IMG/VR virus record: IMGVR_UViG_3300025869_001450 | Coordinates: 1 to 22,078 of that record | From: a virus | Direction: 5' to 3' (one strand) | DNA length: 22,078 bases | Shown here: in pieces, positions 6,021-14,200 of the stretch | Position numbering within the stretch: the first letter of the stretch is position 1 | How the letters are laid out: the number at the start of each line of letters is the position of its first letter | Position numbers and translations under genes: made by a program | The notes under the pieces: model-generated | The model's input: only the letters and a program-made list of their open reading frames with translations | What the model was told of the DNA's origin: nothing | Database searches by the model: none

Positions 6021-7513
6021 GTTAAAAAAACCTCACTTACATATTTTTTATTTAACTCAACTGCACCATCATAAATTTCATTTTCAAAAGATTTTCTATC
6101 TTCCACACTCTTGAATTTTTGGTGCATATAATTCCAATCGTATTTATCATCCAAAATATTCAAATTCATAATTGACATACCAGATTGAGCAGATTGCACC
6201 AAACTAATATCTATATTATTCTCGTAGAATTTTTTATTAATGTCCTGAGCAAAAACGCTACACTCAGCTGAAGTCCAAGTATCATTGACCCATCCATCAC
6301 GATAACCACCATGCGGGTCACCCCCAAGATCGTCTGTTAAAGTATATCCATATTTTTCAGCATTCTCATCAAATTCACTAAAAATACCTGTGCCCCTACC
6401 ACCACGATTTCTGTATATACCCAAACCATTTATTGATATACTGTCTATTGCAGTTTCCTTGTTGATTATCATAGACGACCATTTCTCAAGAGTCTCTGGT
6501 GTTTCATGGGGAAGACCTGCTATGAGTCCAGCATGAAGCACTGAATTTTCACCCAGTGATTCTTTTACCTTTTCAAGAGTTCTGAGAACTTTGTCGGTAG
6601 GTAGTCCTTTACCAATTGATTTTGCAGATTCATAATTAAGTGATTCTAACCCAAAGAAAATAGATTTAGTTCCAATGTCTCGCAGAATAGAGATTTGTTC
6701 TGGAAATCTCTCCAACAACTCCAAACGTATATATGCCCACAATCCACTATAAGGACTAGTTGCATCTTTCACCTTTTTAAATCTCAACAATTTATCTGTT
6801 GTCTCGTTGAATGTGTCATCACTAATCATATAATATTTGGTATTGAAGTTCTCATGGTTGGATAATAGTTCGTCATATAAACTTTTTTCTGTCCTGACAT
6901 AATCATCAGTAGGCAATCTACCTAAAAATGGGAACGCACAAAACTTACATTTAAAACGACATCCCCTAGCAACCATCAGTGGCAATAACTCTCCCCTAGA
7001 TACTGTATCATTTTTTCCAAACAATGGTTGTTGGTTGGGGAATGTAAATAATTCTTCATTTGCATATAACTTTTCCTCTATTATTACTGGTGCAGAATCA
7101 GAATCTTTTAAATATTTTAAAATTGAATTATCACTAATACCATGAAAAATATTAGAAATCTTATCACCATATAAATCAAAGAACCCCCAACTATGTCTAC
7201 CATTACCACCAGTAATAATATCCACATCGGTATGATTAAAATACAAATAGTCTATTAATGGCCTAAATTTTTCTGGATCATCCATAAATGTTGTACTAAA
7301 CCCAAAAAATATTGTATCACCAGAAACTACATCATCAAGATAATCTTTAAGTTGTTCAAAATTATTTTCAATAATGAACATAATATTATCAATTACTTTT
7401 ATGTTGTATCCATGCAATCTGCAAATAGATGATATTGAATATGACCCAGCAGACTTAGTAGGTACTGCTCCAGCACTTTTCATATCATTGAAGATGAATC
7501 CATGATATTTCAT
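6017..7513 (-). CDS. B12-binding-like radical SAM protein
   Basis: The 498-residue protein has an N-terminal Rossmann-like half (about residues 1-140, with FFGFSTTFMDDP and DIITGGNGRHSWG) resembling the B12-binding domain architecture. The radical SAM cluster CRFKCKFC follows, with Cys185, Cys189 and Cys192. After it come segments such as KSIFFGLESLNYESAKSIGKG and AGLIAGLPHET that are typical of the elongator/MiaB-like HemN-type core. Such proteins perform radical chemistry such as methylation or ring formation. The usual B12-ligand DxHxxG is not evident, so cobalamin binding is doubtful. It is coupled on both sides by ATGA overlaps to the asparagine-synthetase-like and APS kinase genes. The substrate is unknown. 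Confidence 0.85.
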   Translation of the reverse strand: MKYHGFIFNDMKSAGAVPTKSAGSYSISSICRLHGYNIKVIDNIMFIIENNFEQLKDYLDDVVSGDTIFFGFSTTFMDDPEKFRPLIDYLYFNHTDVDIITGGNGRHSWGFFDLYGDKISNIFHGISDNSILKYLKDSDSAPVIIEEKLYANEELFTFPNQQPLFGKNDTVSRGELLPLMVARGCRFKCKFCAFPFLGRLPTDDYVRTEKSLYDELLSNHENFNTKYYMISDDTFNETTDKLLRFKKVKDATSPYSGLWAYIRLELLERFPEQISILRDIGTKSIFFGLESLNYESAKSIGKGLPTDKVLRTLEKVKESLGENSVLHAGLIAGLPHETPETLEKWSSMIINKETAIDSISINGLGIYRNRGGRGTGIFSEFDENAEKYGYTLTDDLGGDPHGGYRDGWVNDTWTSAECSVFAQDINKKFYENNIDISLVQSAQSGMSIMNLNILDDKYDWNYMHQKFKSVEDRKSFENEIYDGAVELNKKYVSEVFLT

Positions 7514-8580
7514 ATCGTTAGGTAATCCTGTTTCATATATTTCATAATATTTTTCCTATTAACAACCTGACCATTTGATGTTATGGCCATTGCATTGTAA
7601 TTCGTTGGTATAGGTAAAGACATTTCACTTTGCACATCAGGAGGCATATTAGTCTTTACCATACTATACGCATAATCCTTATCCCACCTTGCAATAAAAT
7701 CCCTTATGGACATCTTGGTCTTCAAAAATTCTTCTGGTTTGCTCCAATAATTAGTATGCCAAACTATCTCACGATCAATGTGTTGATTGATCGCAAACTT
7801 CTCTATCTGTGGTGATAGGAAGAATGGTTGATAATGACTCATATCAAACGAATCAACTTTGATATTCTGCAAGAATCGAAAGGATTGTGTAAGTAATGTG
7901 TATTGTGTTATTTCCCACCAACGACTATGGTGATATTCATAGTCCTCCTCATAAGTATATCTTTCACTATTTATATACCTACTGTGTGGGTATCCCGTAC
8001 TACCAAATAATCTATCAGCTTCACATCCTGTAGTAAATATATTGTTAGATATATCAGCAGCACCAAAAATATTACCCTCATCTATTGTGTGTTTGGTAAA
8101 TGATATAATATCCTTATATGCCTTTGGATATTCTTTTATAGGTTCCCAACCAGAAGTCACTACATTTATCTGATCATATGGACACACTTCAGCAAGTGCA
8201 AGAAGAATAGCAACACTGTCAATACCACCGGAGTAGAAAACATCAATTATCTTACCCATGTCTCGCATCTCTGTTGCACGTTCCAACATAATGTCTGTGA
8301 AAGATGGTAGGTTGTCGGTATACTTATACTCAACTACTGGGTAGAAGTCATTACTGGTTCTGAACAAAAACTCCTCACCACCACCAAGTTTATCATTAAG
8401 ATACCAGCTAGGTTGACGATTTACATTCTTTAGTTGTCGAGACTCAAGTTCCAATAGAAATTTAAATTCTTCTTTGAAATCGTTATCAAACCTTTCCCAA
8501 TGTTCAAACCTAGGTAAGTTTTCAATATATGTCTTCCAAGCACTTCTGTAGTCGTCACTTAGGTAAACGAAACTGTTCAT
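7510..8580 (-). CDS. Asparagine-synthetase-like ligase (PP-loop domain only)
   Basis: The protein (356 residues from ATG at 8580) has the PP-loop ATP-pyrophosphatase motif YSGGIDSVAILL at residues 116-127, followed by a C-terminal region consistent with the synthetase domain of AsnB-type enzymes. These adenylate a carboxylate and form an amide. The N-terminal glutaminase domain with its catalytic Cys2 is missing; the first 110 residues are unrelated to it, so nitrogen would have to come from free ammonia, an amine substrate or another protein. Upstream in-frame ATGs at 8586, 8595 and 8628 exist, but 8580 minimises overlap with the glycosyltransferase gene (26 bases) and has a weak GGAATGATT before it. 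Amidation of a sugar acid, or lactam/amide bond formation as in beta-lactam-type enzymes, are possible roles. Confidence 0.78.
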   Translation of the reverse strand: MNSFVYLSDDYRSAWKTYIENLPRFEHWERFDNDFKEEFKFLLELESRQLKNVNRQPSWYLNDKLGGGEEFLFRTSNDFYPVVEYKYTDNLPSFTDIMLERATEMRDMGKIIDVFYSGGIDSVAILLALAEVCPYDQINVVTSGWEPIKEYPKAYKDIISFTKHTIDEGNIFGAADISNNIFTTGCEADRLFGSTGYPHSRYINSERYTYEEDYEYHHSRWWEITQYTLLTQSFRFLQNIKVDSFDMSHYQPFFLSPQIEKFAINQHIDREIVWHTNYWSKPEEFLKTKMSIRDFIARWDKDYAYSMVKTNMPPDVQSEMSLPIPTNYNAMAITSNGQVVNRKNIMKYMKQDYLTI

Positions 8581-9262
8581 AATCATTCCATTCATGAGGT
8601 TTGTTTCTGTGGTTTGTAAAATGTACAAACTTTATATCAGGATGAAACTCTCCACCCATATATATCCAATCATTACCTGTCTTTTCTTTATATTTTTCAG
8701 TCATACTGTATTGCCAAGTTCTGGTGTTTTTATAATCAATAACTTTATTATCTGCAACCCATCTGGTAAACCATTCGTCAGGAAGTGTAATAAGTTCTAG
8801 TCTCTCATTCACACTATCTCCTACAAAATATTGTTCTCCATTTACTGGACCTGTGGTAGTTCCGTTTTCAATGTAGAACTTTTGCCAATGGTGAATATCA
8901 CTCATAAACTTATCGTAGATATAACGACACTCCTTCGGATAGTATTTGAAGAACCCACCATTAATCTCATAAGTGTTAGAATCATTTCTCCACCATCCCG
9001 GCATCGCAAGAAACTGTCCGGGCTTGATTGGATAGTCAAACACCTTTTGATAATCGTTAACCAACAAAATGTCAATGTCCATCACACAGATAGGTTCATC
9101 AGTGTCCATCTGCATACCCCACATCTTGTTCCATTGCAAAGTGACAGATGGATGATATGGTTCACGGACCCAGATAAAGTTATACTCTGGTAGTTTATTC
9201 TCTAAGTATGTCTCATACTCTGGGCCATACTTTTCACCAATACGAACTGCTACGATATTCAC
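8555..9262 (-). CDS. Glycosyltransferase-like protein (DxD)
   Basis: The 235-residue protein has an N-terminal Rossmann-like region and MDIDILL at residues 61-67, where the metal/nucleotide-sugar binding DxD of GT-A glycosyltransferases lies. It also carries QFLAMPGWWRND and a C-terminal histidine segment HPDIKFVHFTNH that can complete metal binding, as in GT8-like enzymes. It likely transfers a sugar from a nucleotide-sugar donor in the cytosol; there is no membrane segment or signal peptide. The start is GTG at 9262, overlapping the SGNH stop as GTGA. It is a distant paralogue of the protein at 15529-16266 (shared GWW block and DxD). Donor and acceptor are unknown. Confidence 0.72.
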   Translation of the reverse strand: MNIVAVRIGEKYGPEYETYLENKLPEYNFIWVREPYHPSVTLQWNKMWGMQMDTDEPICVMDIDILLVNDYQKVFDYPIKPGQFLAMPGWWRNDSNTYEINGGFFKYYPKECRYIYDKFMSDIHHWQKFYIENGTTTGPVNGEQYFVGDSVNERLELITLPDEWFTRWVADNKVIDYKNTRTWQYSMTEKYKEKTGNDWIYMGGEFHPDIKFVHFTNHRNKPHEWNDYEQFRLPK

Positions 9263-10050
9263 TTGTAAATTTCCATATATTTATCATACAATATCTCTTC
9301 AGAAATTATCTCATGGCCTAGCCCATTAGGGTGAGAATCGTTTTCCGATATTCTATATTTTATTCGTTCTGGATCAATCTCATCCAAATAATTATCTAGA
9401 TAATATCCACCTATATCTTCAAAAATAGGCCAACCAATAAAATTATTTTCATTTATTCTGTCACTGATAGGAGAGTTTATTATTTGTTTAATAGATTTAT
9501 TCCTCATTTGGGCAACAATCTGCCAATCAACATTATCGCTCTCTGGATGTAAATACAAAACATCACACAAAGGATTGCACCCCTGTATCATCAGATACGG
9601 TATATCCTTTATCAACTCTTGTGCCATCAAGAAAAATCTAAGAGAACGCATAGTAGCAGATATAACATTATTATGTTCTAATAGTGCAATTCTTGCTTCA
9701 CGATTTATGGGATATCTTTCAACTTCAAAATTATCTCTATGTGGATGTAAATAAACCCAACCGTTTGTACCTTTTCCTGGCCTAAATTGAAAGTCTAATC
9801 TTTGCCACTCACTCCACATAATAACTATTAATCCTATGTTCTTTTCTGATATAAGTGTATCTAATAATTTAGCAACCATGTATTCTTGTCCCATACCAGC
9901 TTTGCCTAGATTTACACACTCCATGTCAAGTTTGTCTGCAAGATGTTGAGGCCACCGTATAAAATTAAGTTCTGACTCATCAGCGTAAATGGAATCTTCA
10001 TAATGTTCAGTATAACTACAACCGATTGCTATAAGTTTATTTTTCGCCAT
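9259..10050 (-). CDS. SGNH/GDSL-type hydrolase, copy 1 (intact)
   Basis: The 263-residue protein contains the SGNH blocks: IAIGCSYT with nucleophile Ser12 (residues 8-14), NLGKAGMG at 47-54 for the oxyanion Gly, and a C-terminal DSHPNGLGH (Asp238, His240) for the catalytic pair. SGNH enzymes remove or transfer acyl groups, often acetyl groups on sugars. ATG at 10050, preceded by GAGG at suitable spacing, is preferred over an ATG at 10176 whose extra 42 residues would overlap the radical SAM fragment. It is very similar to the protein at 16356-17141 and to the remnant at 11552-11836, including an FIGWP plus IGG block. No signal peptide is seen, so it acts inside the cell or in the virion. Confidence 0.8.
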   Translation of the reverse strand: MAKNKLIAIGCSYTEHYEDSIYADESELNFIRWPQHLADKLDMECVNLGKAGMGQEYMVAKLLDTLISEKNIGLIVIMWSEWQRLDFQFRPGKGTNGWVYLHPHRDNFEVERYPINREARIALLEHNNVISATMRSLRFFLMAQELIKDIPYLMIQGCNPLCDVLYLHPESDNVDWQIVAQMRNKSIKQIINSPISDRINENNFIGWPIFEDIGGYYLDNYLDEIDPERIKYRISENDSHPNGLGHEIISEEILYDKYMEIYK

Positions 10051-10333
10051 ATTTGTCCTCAGTATTTCCTTCACCACACATTTTAAAACAAACCTCTGGT
10101 GCTCTATTTGGAGCTTGTTGCAACATAAGATAAAATTCAACCCAAGAAAAAACCTTGAGTATTTTTTTAAATTCATCTATAGACATTTCATTATAGTTTC
10201 GTCTTGCAGTTATATAAGCTGGGCTTTGTCTTAGACAGGAAGGACATTGCAAAGGACATTTATTTGTTATATCTAAGTTAATAGGTTTTTTTAAATATGT
10301 GTCCGAAAAGGTAGGAATGATTACGTTAACCAT
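10037..10333 (-). pseudogene. Truncated radical SAM protein (N-terminal fragment)
   Basis: The 98-residue reading frame has an N-terminal strand (INLDITNKCP) and an intact CPLQCPSC with Cys26, Cys30 and Cys33, the radical SAM iron-sulfur motif. MSIDEFKKIL then aligns with MSLDDFKTSF of the 347-residue radical SAM protein at 13157-14200. The homology ends there, and the frame continues with an unrelated tail (QQAPNRAPEVCFKMCGEG) and stops. About 250 residues of barrel and C-terminus are missing, so this is probably the remnant of a radical SAM gene cut by a deletion. It overlaps the upstream twitch protein by eight bases and the downstream SGNH gene by 14. A functional short protein is possible but less likely. 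Confidence 0.65.
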
Positions 10334-11393
10334 AGTAGGGCTTCCATTCTGGAAAAAAGTCTAACAAACAAGTGCCTCTGTATTTGTCTCTTTGCATAAG
10401 ATCAAACATCATTTTCTTGTGCAGCTCTGGTTTAAATTCTATCTCTTCTAGATATCTTACTAATTTTACATCTGCTCCTTCGGAGTAAAACTTGTCTAGA
10501 TATATTTCTCTGATGTCTAAAGGTAATGCCTCTATCGTATAGAGTTCTTTCTCTCCCCACACAAGAGAGCCTGTGGTAGAAGTATAATGATCTGGAATCT
10601 CATTCAAGTAACCAATGTTAAGACAATTAACGGTAGAAGCAAATGTTACATCCGAACACTCCTCAAACCTTTCAACATTTTTCATTATAACTTCCCACTG
10701 AGAGGGATACCTAAGATAGTTGTTACGTTCTCCCCAAGCCTCTATTGATACCATCATTTTACATTTTTTGAAATGGGAGATGTAGTTAAAGATATCCCAC
10801 TTGTTAAACGTGGGTGTGAGAGTAGCATTGGTTGTTATCTCTAGAGTTATATTTTTGCTCAGACCAGTAGCGATAAACTTATCCATCAGTTCATAGTTTT
10901 GACGTATGGCAAGAGTCTCGCCACCAACAAGTTTAAGGTTAGTTATGGGCCTAACCGTTGGTAGTTCTTGGTCTGGCTGCACAAGAGTTTTCTCTCCATA
11001 CTTATCAGAAAATGCTTGACTCAGGGGGTCAAGTTGTGCTATACTCAAGTTCTCTACAGCTATCGTAGAAGAATTCCAAGGACTACACATATGACATTTG
11101 AGATTACAGAAATTGCTAGGAGCGTTATACTCCATAGTGTAAATGTCTGGATTCTGTTTGTAAGCTTCTAGATATGAAGTTCTAGGGCTTTCTTTATTAT
11201 GTTTTTCTTGTTCGATACAAGACTGACAAAACTTTTCTTTTAGATTTCCTTCCCCTGTAAGAAACTCTTTCTTTAGAGATTCCCATGTTTTTTCGCTGTC
11301 CTTGACAGGCCAGTTCTTCATCACACAACAAGGTTGAACTCTACCACTCAGGCCATTGATAACCACACTCGAAAAGGGTTGAGAGCAATACAA
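10326..11393 (-). CDS. Twitch/SPASM-type radical SAM protein
   Basis: The 355-residue protein carries an N-terminal cysteine set (Cys3, Cys22, Cys23, Cys56, Cys59) resembling an auxiliary-cluster domain, then the radical SAM core CNLKCHMC (Cys96, Cys100, Cys103) and KLVGGETLA at 154-162, the GGE motif that contacts SAM. An auxiliary domain placed before the core is a layout I recall from twitch-domain radical SAM proteins of marine phages and bacteria. These enzymes commonly modify peptides or sugars. The only possible start is TTG at 11393: an in-frame stop lies close upstream, and the conserved YCSQPF segment begins straight after. It starts one base after the small protein's stop. Confidence 0.8.
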   Translation of the reverse strand: MYCSQPFSSVVINGLSGRVQPCCVMKNWPVKDSEKTWESLKKEFLTGEGNLKEKFCQSCIEQEKHNKESPRTSYLEAYKQNPDIYTMEYNAPSNFCNLKCHMCSPWNSSTIAVENLSIAQLDPLSQAFSDKYGEKTLVQPDQELPTVRPITNLKLVGGETLAIRQNYELMDKFIATGLSKNITLEITTNATLTPTFNKWDIFNYISHFKKCKMMVSIEAWGERNNYLRYPSQWEVIMKNVERFEECSDVTFASTVNCLNIGYLNEIPDHYTSTTGSLVWGEKELYTIEALPLDIREIYLDKFYSEGADVKLVRYLEEIEFKPELHKKMMFDLMQRDKYRGTCLLDFFPEWKPYYG

Positions 11394-11394
11394 A

Positions 11395-11577
11395 TTATTT
11401 CTTCTTCATGTACTGATTCCAACTTTTCTGTACATGTTTTGCTTGCTCTTCTACAGGAAGTTCTTTGAACTTATCATCATCGAACTCATAGATAAATCCC
11501 TTGTTTTCGTGATACTCTCTTTTCTTAAAAGTTGATAAGAACAGTCTGCATCTAAGAATAAATTTTTTCATACTCAT
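11395..11577 (-). CDS. Small basic/acidic protein, copy 1
   Basis: The 60-residue protein begins MSMKKFILRCRLFLSTFKK, a strongly basic amphipathic stretch, followed by an acidic middle (YEFDDDKFKELPVEE) and a lysine-rich end. The first half matches the 35-residue product at 16259-16366. Both copies start inside the 3' end of an SGNH hydrolase gene. That repeated arrangement and clear residue conservation make it a real gene rather than chance. I do not recognise the family. It could be a membrane- or partner-binding adaptor, or a short substrate/leader peptide for the radical SAM enzyme encoded immediately downstream; both ideas are inference. Confidence 0.68.
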   Translation of the reverse strand: MSMKKFILRCRLFLSTFKKREYHENKGFIYEFDDDKFKELPVEEQAKHVQKSWNQYMKKK

Positions 11578-11836
11578 TATAAAATATCTCTGCTATTAGT
11601 TTGTGACCACTTGCATTTGGGTGAGTGTCCTCATCCGAAAGTCTGTGATGATCCTCTAGTTTATCATCGAAAGAAAATCCACCTATATCACTCACGATAG
11701 GCCATCCAATGAAATTTGAAATTGGGTGTGGCCTATCTATAAGATATTTAGATAGATTATAAAAGTTTTTTCTATTAACCTCATCTGTCATACCTCTGTT
11801 TTGTCGTCTATTCTGATACAGAGAATATCCATTTTC
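11552..11836 (-). pseudogene. SGNH hydrolase remnant, copy 2 (C-terminal part)
   Basis: In this frame the sequence from about 11836 encodes a segment homologous to the C-terminal third of the two intact SGNH proteins. It includes NFIGWPIVSDIGG, a DDKLE stretch, and DEDTHPNASGHKLIAE with the catalytic Asp-His pair. The N-terminal part with the GCSYT nucleophile and Gly blocks is absent. Upstream of about 11836 the frame reads through the 3' end of the 449-residue gene and loses similarity. A deletion has therefore joined the end of that gene to the tail of an SGNH gene. A product from the in-frame ATG at 11791 would lack the catalytic serine. Confidence 0.7.
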
Positions 11837-13157
11837 TCTCCCACTGTTTTGTCGGTTTAGTTCCTTGGAACCAACACATATTTGCATATCCCAAAATCTC
11901 ATGTAGCGCCTCATATGCCCAGACGAGCTCGTCCAAGGTATATCGTGCATGTGACATATGATAACTGAATATATTACTAGCATCAAAGAATACGTTTCGA
12001 CCTCTTACGGTGTTAATCAACATAGTAGGATCGAACTCTATGAGGTTCATCAACCAGTAGTGTAAGTCTTGTTCTTCTCGCATCTTCTCTTGTAAAACTC
12101 TAAGTTCTTCATGAGTTCCCATTGAACTAGTTCTTTCGGTTGCAGGGTTATTGCCAGTATTATCAACAAAATTTTTGTCAACAACTTTTCTATAAACATA
12201 AAGGTCATCTAAAGACATATTCATATCAACGATGGTTTTTTTTGCATCAATATTGTCTTGAGTGTAGTCGTAGAATATTACTTCGCCACTGAAGTCTAAT
12301 TTATCAACAAGTAATTCTGCACTATAACCCGCTGTTGGAGAAAACAACACATCGAACTTTTCTGTTGGAATTTTTTTAAAATTCTCTGTGTTGAACATAT
12401 AAAACGATGGTTGTATTCTTGTCATGAAACGACTAAAATAAAAATCTTCACGATCTACATTATCTAAGTCTTTCCAAGCATCTTTGTGCCACGGTTTATA
12501 ATATGAGAATGCTTTGCGAGTTCTTTCCCCATGATCAAAATTAATAATCATAGGACGATCTTTTGGTTTAATCCAGTAAGGTGTGTAATCGTCATGATGA
12601 TTTTCTACACCACGTTCATATTTTTCCCACCGTTCATCCATAGGGGGGCAACCGATAGTTTTCCACATATCCACGTTTAGGTTAATATGTTGATGGTGTA
12701 GATATGCAGAAACATCTGGCCGAGCCATAATGTGACCCTTACAGTATTCTTCTGACTCAACAAAATCATAGAAATCCGTGATAGTAGTTATTTGGTTTGG
12801 TGTTCTTTTCTTTCCAGATTCAAAAAAATTTTGTCGCCACCTTTGATCAAAATGTTCTCCGTGGCCGACCATATCAAAAACCATACCAACAGATACAATC
12901 ATTGCGTGTGTATGTGTGCAGTTTTTCAAGTAGTCGTTGACTTCACTTCTATAACAGAACTGAACATCATGTCCAGTGCTTGCTCCTGTAAACCCACCCG
13001 ACACCATGAAAGTTGTTGTCTGTGTTTGTTTCTCTATACCAAAGTCCCATTCAAGCTTATCTGGATATACTACCAAGAACAAAAGATTAGGTTCCTTAAT
13101 CTTTATGTCTTTAGTTTCTGATTTCCAGAGACTTACAAATTCTTCAAAGTTTTTCAT
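11808..13157 (-). CDS. Unknown two-domain cargo protein, 449 residues
   Basis: I do not recognise this family. The N-terminal half has hydrophobic strands (LLFLVVYPD, HAMIVSVGMVFDMVGHGEH) and a HHQHINLNVDMWKTIGCPP block that could belong to a transferase. The C-terminal half has a Rossmann-like pattern, KFDVLFSPTAGYSAELLVDK near residue 270 and GEVIFYDYTQDN near 295, reminiscent of a methyltransferase or nucleotide-binding fold. It then has NTVRGRNVFFDASNIFSYH and ends with NMCWFQGTKPTKQ. The start is ATG at 13157, sharing one base with the upstream stop (TGATG); a GTG at 13160 is an alternative. The last 10 or so residues lie in DNA that in another frame belongs to the SGNH remnant, so the natural C-terminus may have been replaced. 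Confidence 0.6.
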   Translation of the reverse strand: MKNFEEFVSLWKSETKDIKIKEPNLLFLVVYPDKLEWDFGIEKQTQTTTFMVSGGFTGASTGHDVQFCYRSEVNDYLKNCTHTHAMIVSVGMVFDMVGHGEHFDQRWRQNFFESGKKRTPNQITTITDFYDFVESEEYCKGHIMARPDVSAYLHHQHINLNVDMWKTIGCPPMDERWEKYERGVENHHDDYTPYWIKPKDRPMIINFDHGERTRKAFSYYKPWHKDAWKDLDNVDREDFYFSRFMTRIQPSFYMFNTENFKKIPTEKFDVLFSPTAGYSAELLVDKLDFSGEVIFYDYTQDNIDAKKTIVDMNMSLDDLYVYRKVVDKNFVDNTGNNPATERTSSMGTHEELRVLQEKMREEQDLHYWLMNLIEFDPTMLINTVRGRNVFFDASNIFSYHMSHARYTLDELVWAYEALHEILGYANMCWFQGTKPTKQWERKWIFSVSE

Positions 13158-14200
13158 CACACATATACCCTATAATTCGATGTTCTTGCACTTTCACGGG
13201 TCGCATCTTTGCTAAAGGAACAGGTATTAGAACAAGGTTTCAGACATGTAGACTTGTCTTCCCAAGATAATTGCAACACATCATAAAACACATCGTTCAT
13301 AATTTCCTCTAAATTTTTCTCTAGGAGATTATTAGATGTGTTGTGATAATAGTCATCATAAAATTTCTGATCGCCAAGAAGATGTTTTGAAGAGGGAAGA
13401 TAACAACACGGCCAAACACGGCAAAGATAATCAATGTAAATAGAATTTGCTACTTGGAACTTACATATAATATCTTCAACCTCCTTATTTTCATAACGGT
13501 CTTTCTTTATATCTTCCCACTCTGGCCATAAATCCTGTGGTTCTAGCTTATACTCCTTTCCATGATAAGTGAAAGGTTCAACATCCATTCGATTTGAATA
13601 CTGATATGTGAACTTATGAAAACCATATTGTTTTGATAGTTTCTGTGCATCCTCAAGTTGATGTTGATTATGTTTGAATATAATCATCCTCCACTCTGCT
13701 TGTCCCCCAGCATCAATAAATGCAATTGCGTTTTCTATAATCTTGTCGTAATTTGCATTTATTCTATAGAGGGGTAGTGCATCATGAAGTCCATCCAAAC
13801 AGAATACTACTCGACTTCCCGCACTCTTACTATAGAGTTTTCCTAACTCAGACCACCACTCTTTTGATCTCAGTGACCCATTAGTACTAAGCAATATCCT
13901 TGCTCCGTTTTCAATTATATATTGGCTAATCTCATAGAAGTTGCTACTGGCAACATTCTCAGAAACAGTTCCATAGAATTTTATCAATCCTACATTACCA
14001 ATATTGTCAAACGATGTTTTGAAATCATCTAAAGACATTTGATAGTTATCCAGAGTTGGTAGGGGATTACCACTAGTATCAGGATTCTTTTGTAACACAC
14101 CGTCCTTAATTGTATTACGAGCGCACTGAGGACACATTAAATTACAAATGTTGTTCAACTCATAAGATGCATCAACTGGTTTAGTTAGATCAATCATCAA
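13157..14200 (-). CDS. Radical SAM protein with C-terminal Cys clusters
   Basis: The 347-residue protein has CNLMCPQC (Cys19, Cys23, Cys26) directly after an N-terminal strand, the usual radical SAM start, followed by SVxENVASSNFYEI and LLSTNGSLRSKEWW regions typical of the partial TIM barrel. The C-terminal third holds several cysteines (CKF, CRVWPCC, CLKPCSNTC) consistent with a SPASM-like auxiliary cluster domain. Such proteins often modify ribosomally made peptides or sugars. It overlaps the upstream oxygenase gene by 11 bases and shares one base with the next gene. The fragment at 10037-10333 is a truncated relative. The substrate is unknown. Confidence 0.8.
   Translation of the reverse strand: MMIDLTKPVDASYELNNICNLMCPQCARNTIKDGVLQKNPDTSGNPLPTLDNYQMSLDDFKTSFDNIGNVGLIKFYGTVSENVASSNFYEISQYIIENGARILLSTNGSLRSKEWWSELGKLYSKSAGSRVVFCLDGLHDALPLYRINANYDKIIENAIAFIDAGGQAEWRMIIFKHNQHQLEDAQKLSKQYGFHKFTYQYSNRMDVEPFTYHGKEYKLEPQDLWPEWEDIKKDRYENKEVEDIICKFQVANSIYIDYLCRVWPCCYLPSSKHLLGDQKFYDDYYHNTSNNLLEKNLEEIMNDVFYDVLQLSWEDKSTCLKPCSNTCSFSKDATRESARTSNYRVYV

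Noticed and set aside
7968-7975. TATAAATA inside the asparagine-synthetase-like gene
   Set aside because: It is simply the codons for Tyr-Ile-Asn with no downstream start at useful distance.
10050-10176. Longer N-terminus for the SGNH protein starting at 10176
   Set aside because: The extra 42 residues have no SGNH similarity and overlap the radical SAM fragment. ATG 10050 has a GAGG site and matches the homologue's start.
12792-13215. Plus-strand frames opposite the 449-residue gene
   Set aside because: They are Cys/Ser/Phe-rich shadows without ribosome binding sites or recognisable motifs, opposite a well-supported coupled gene.
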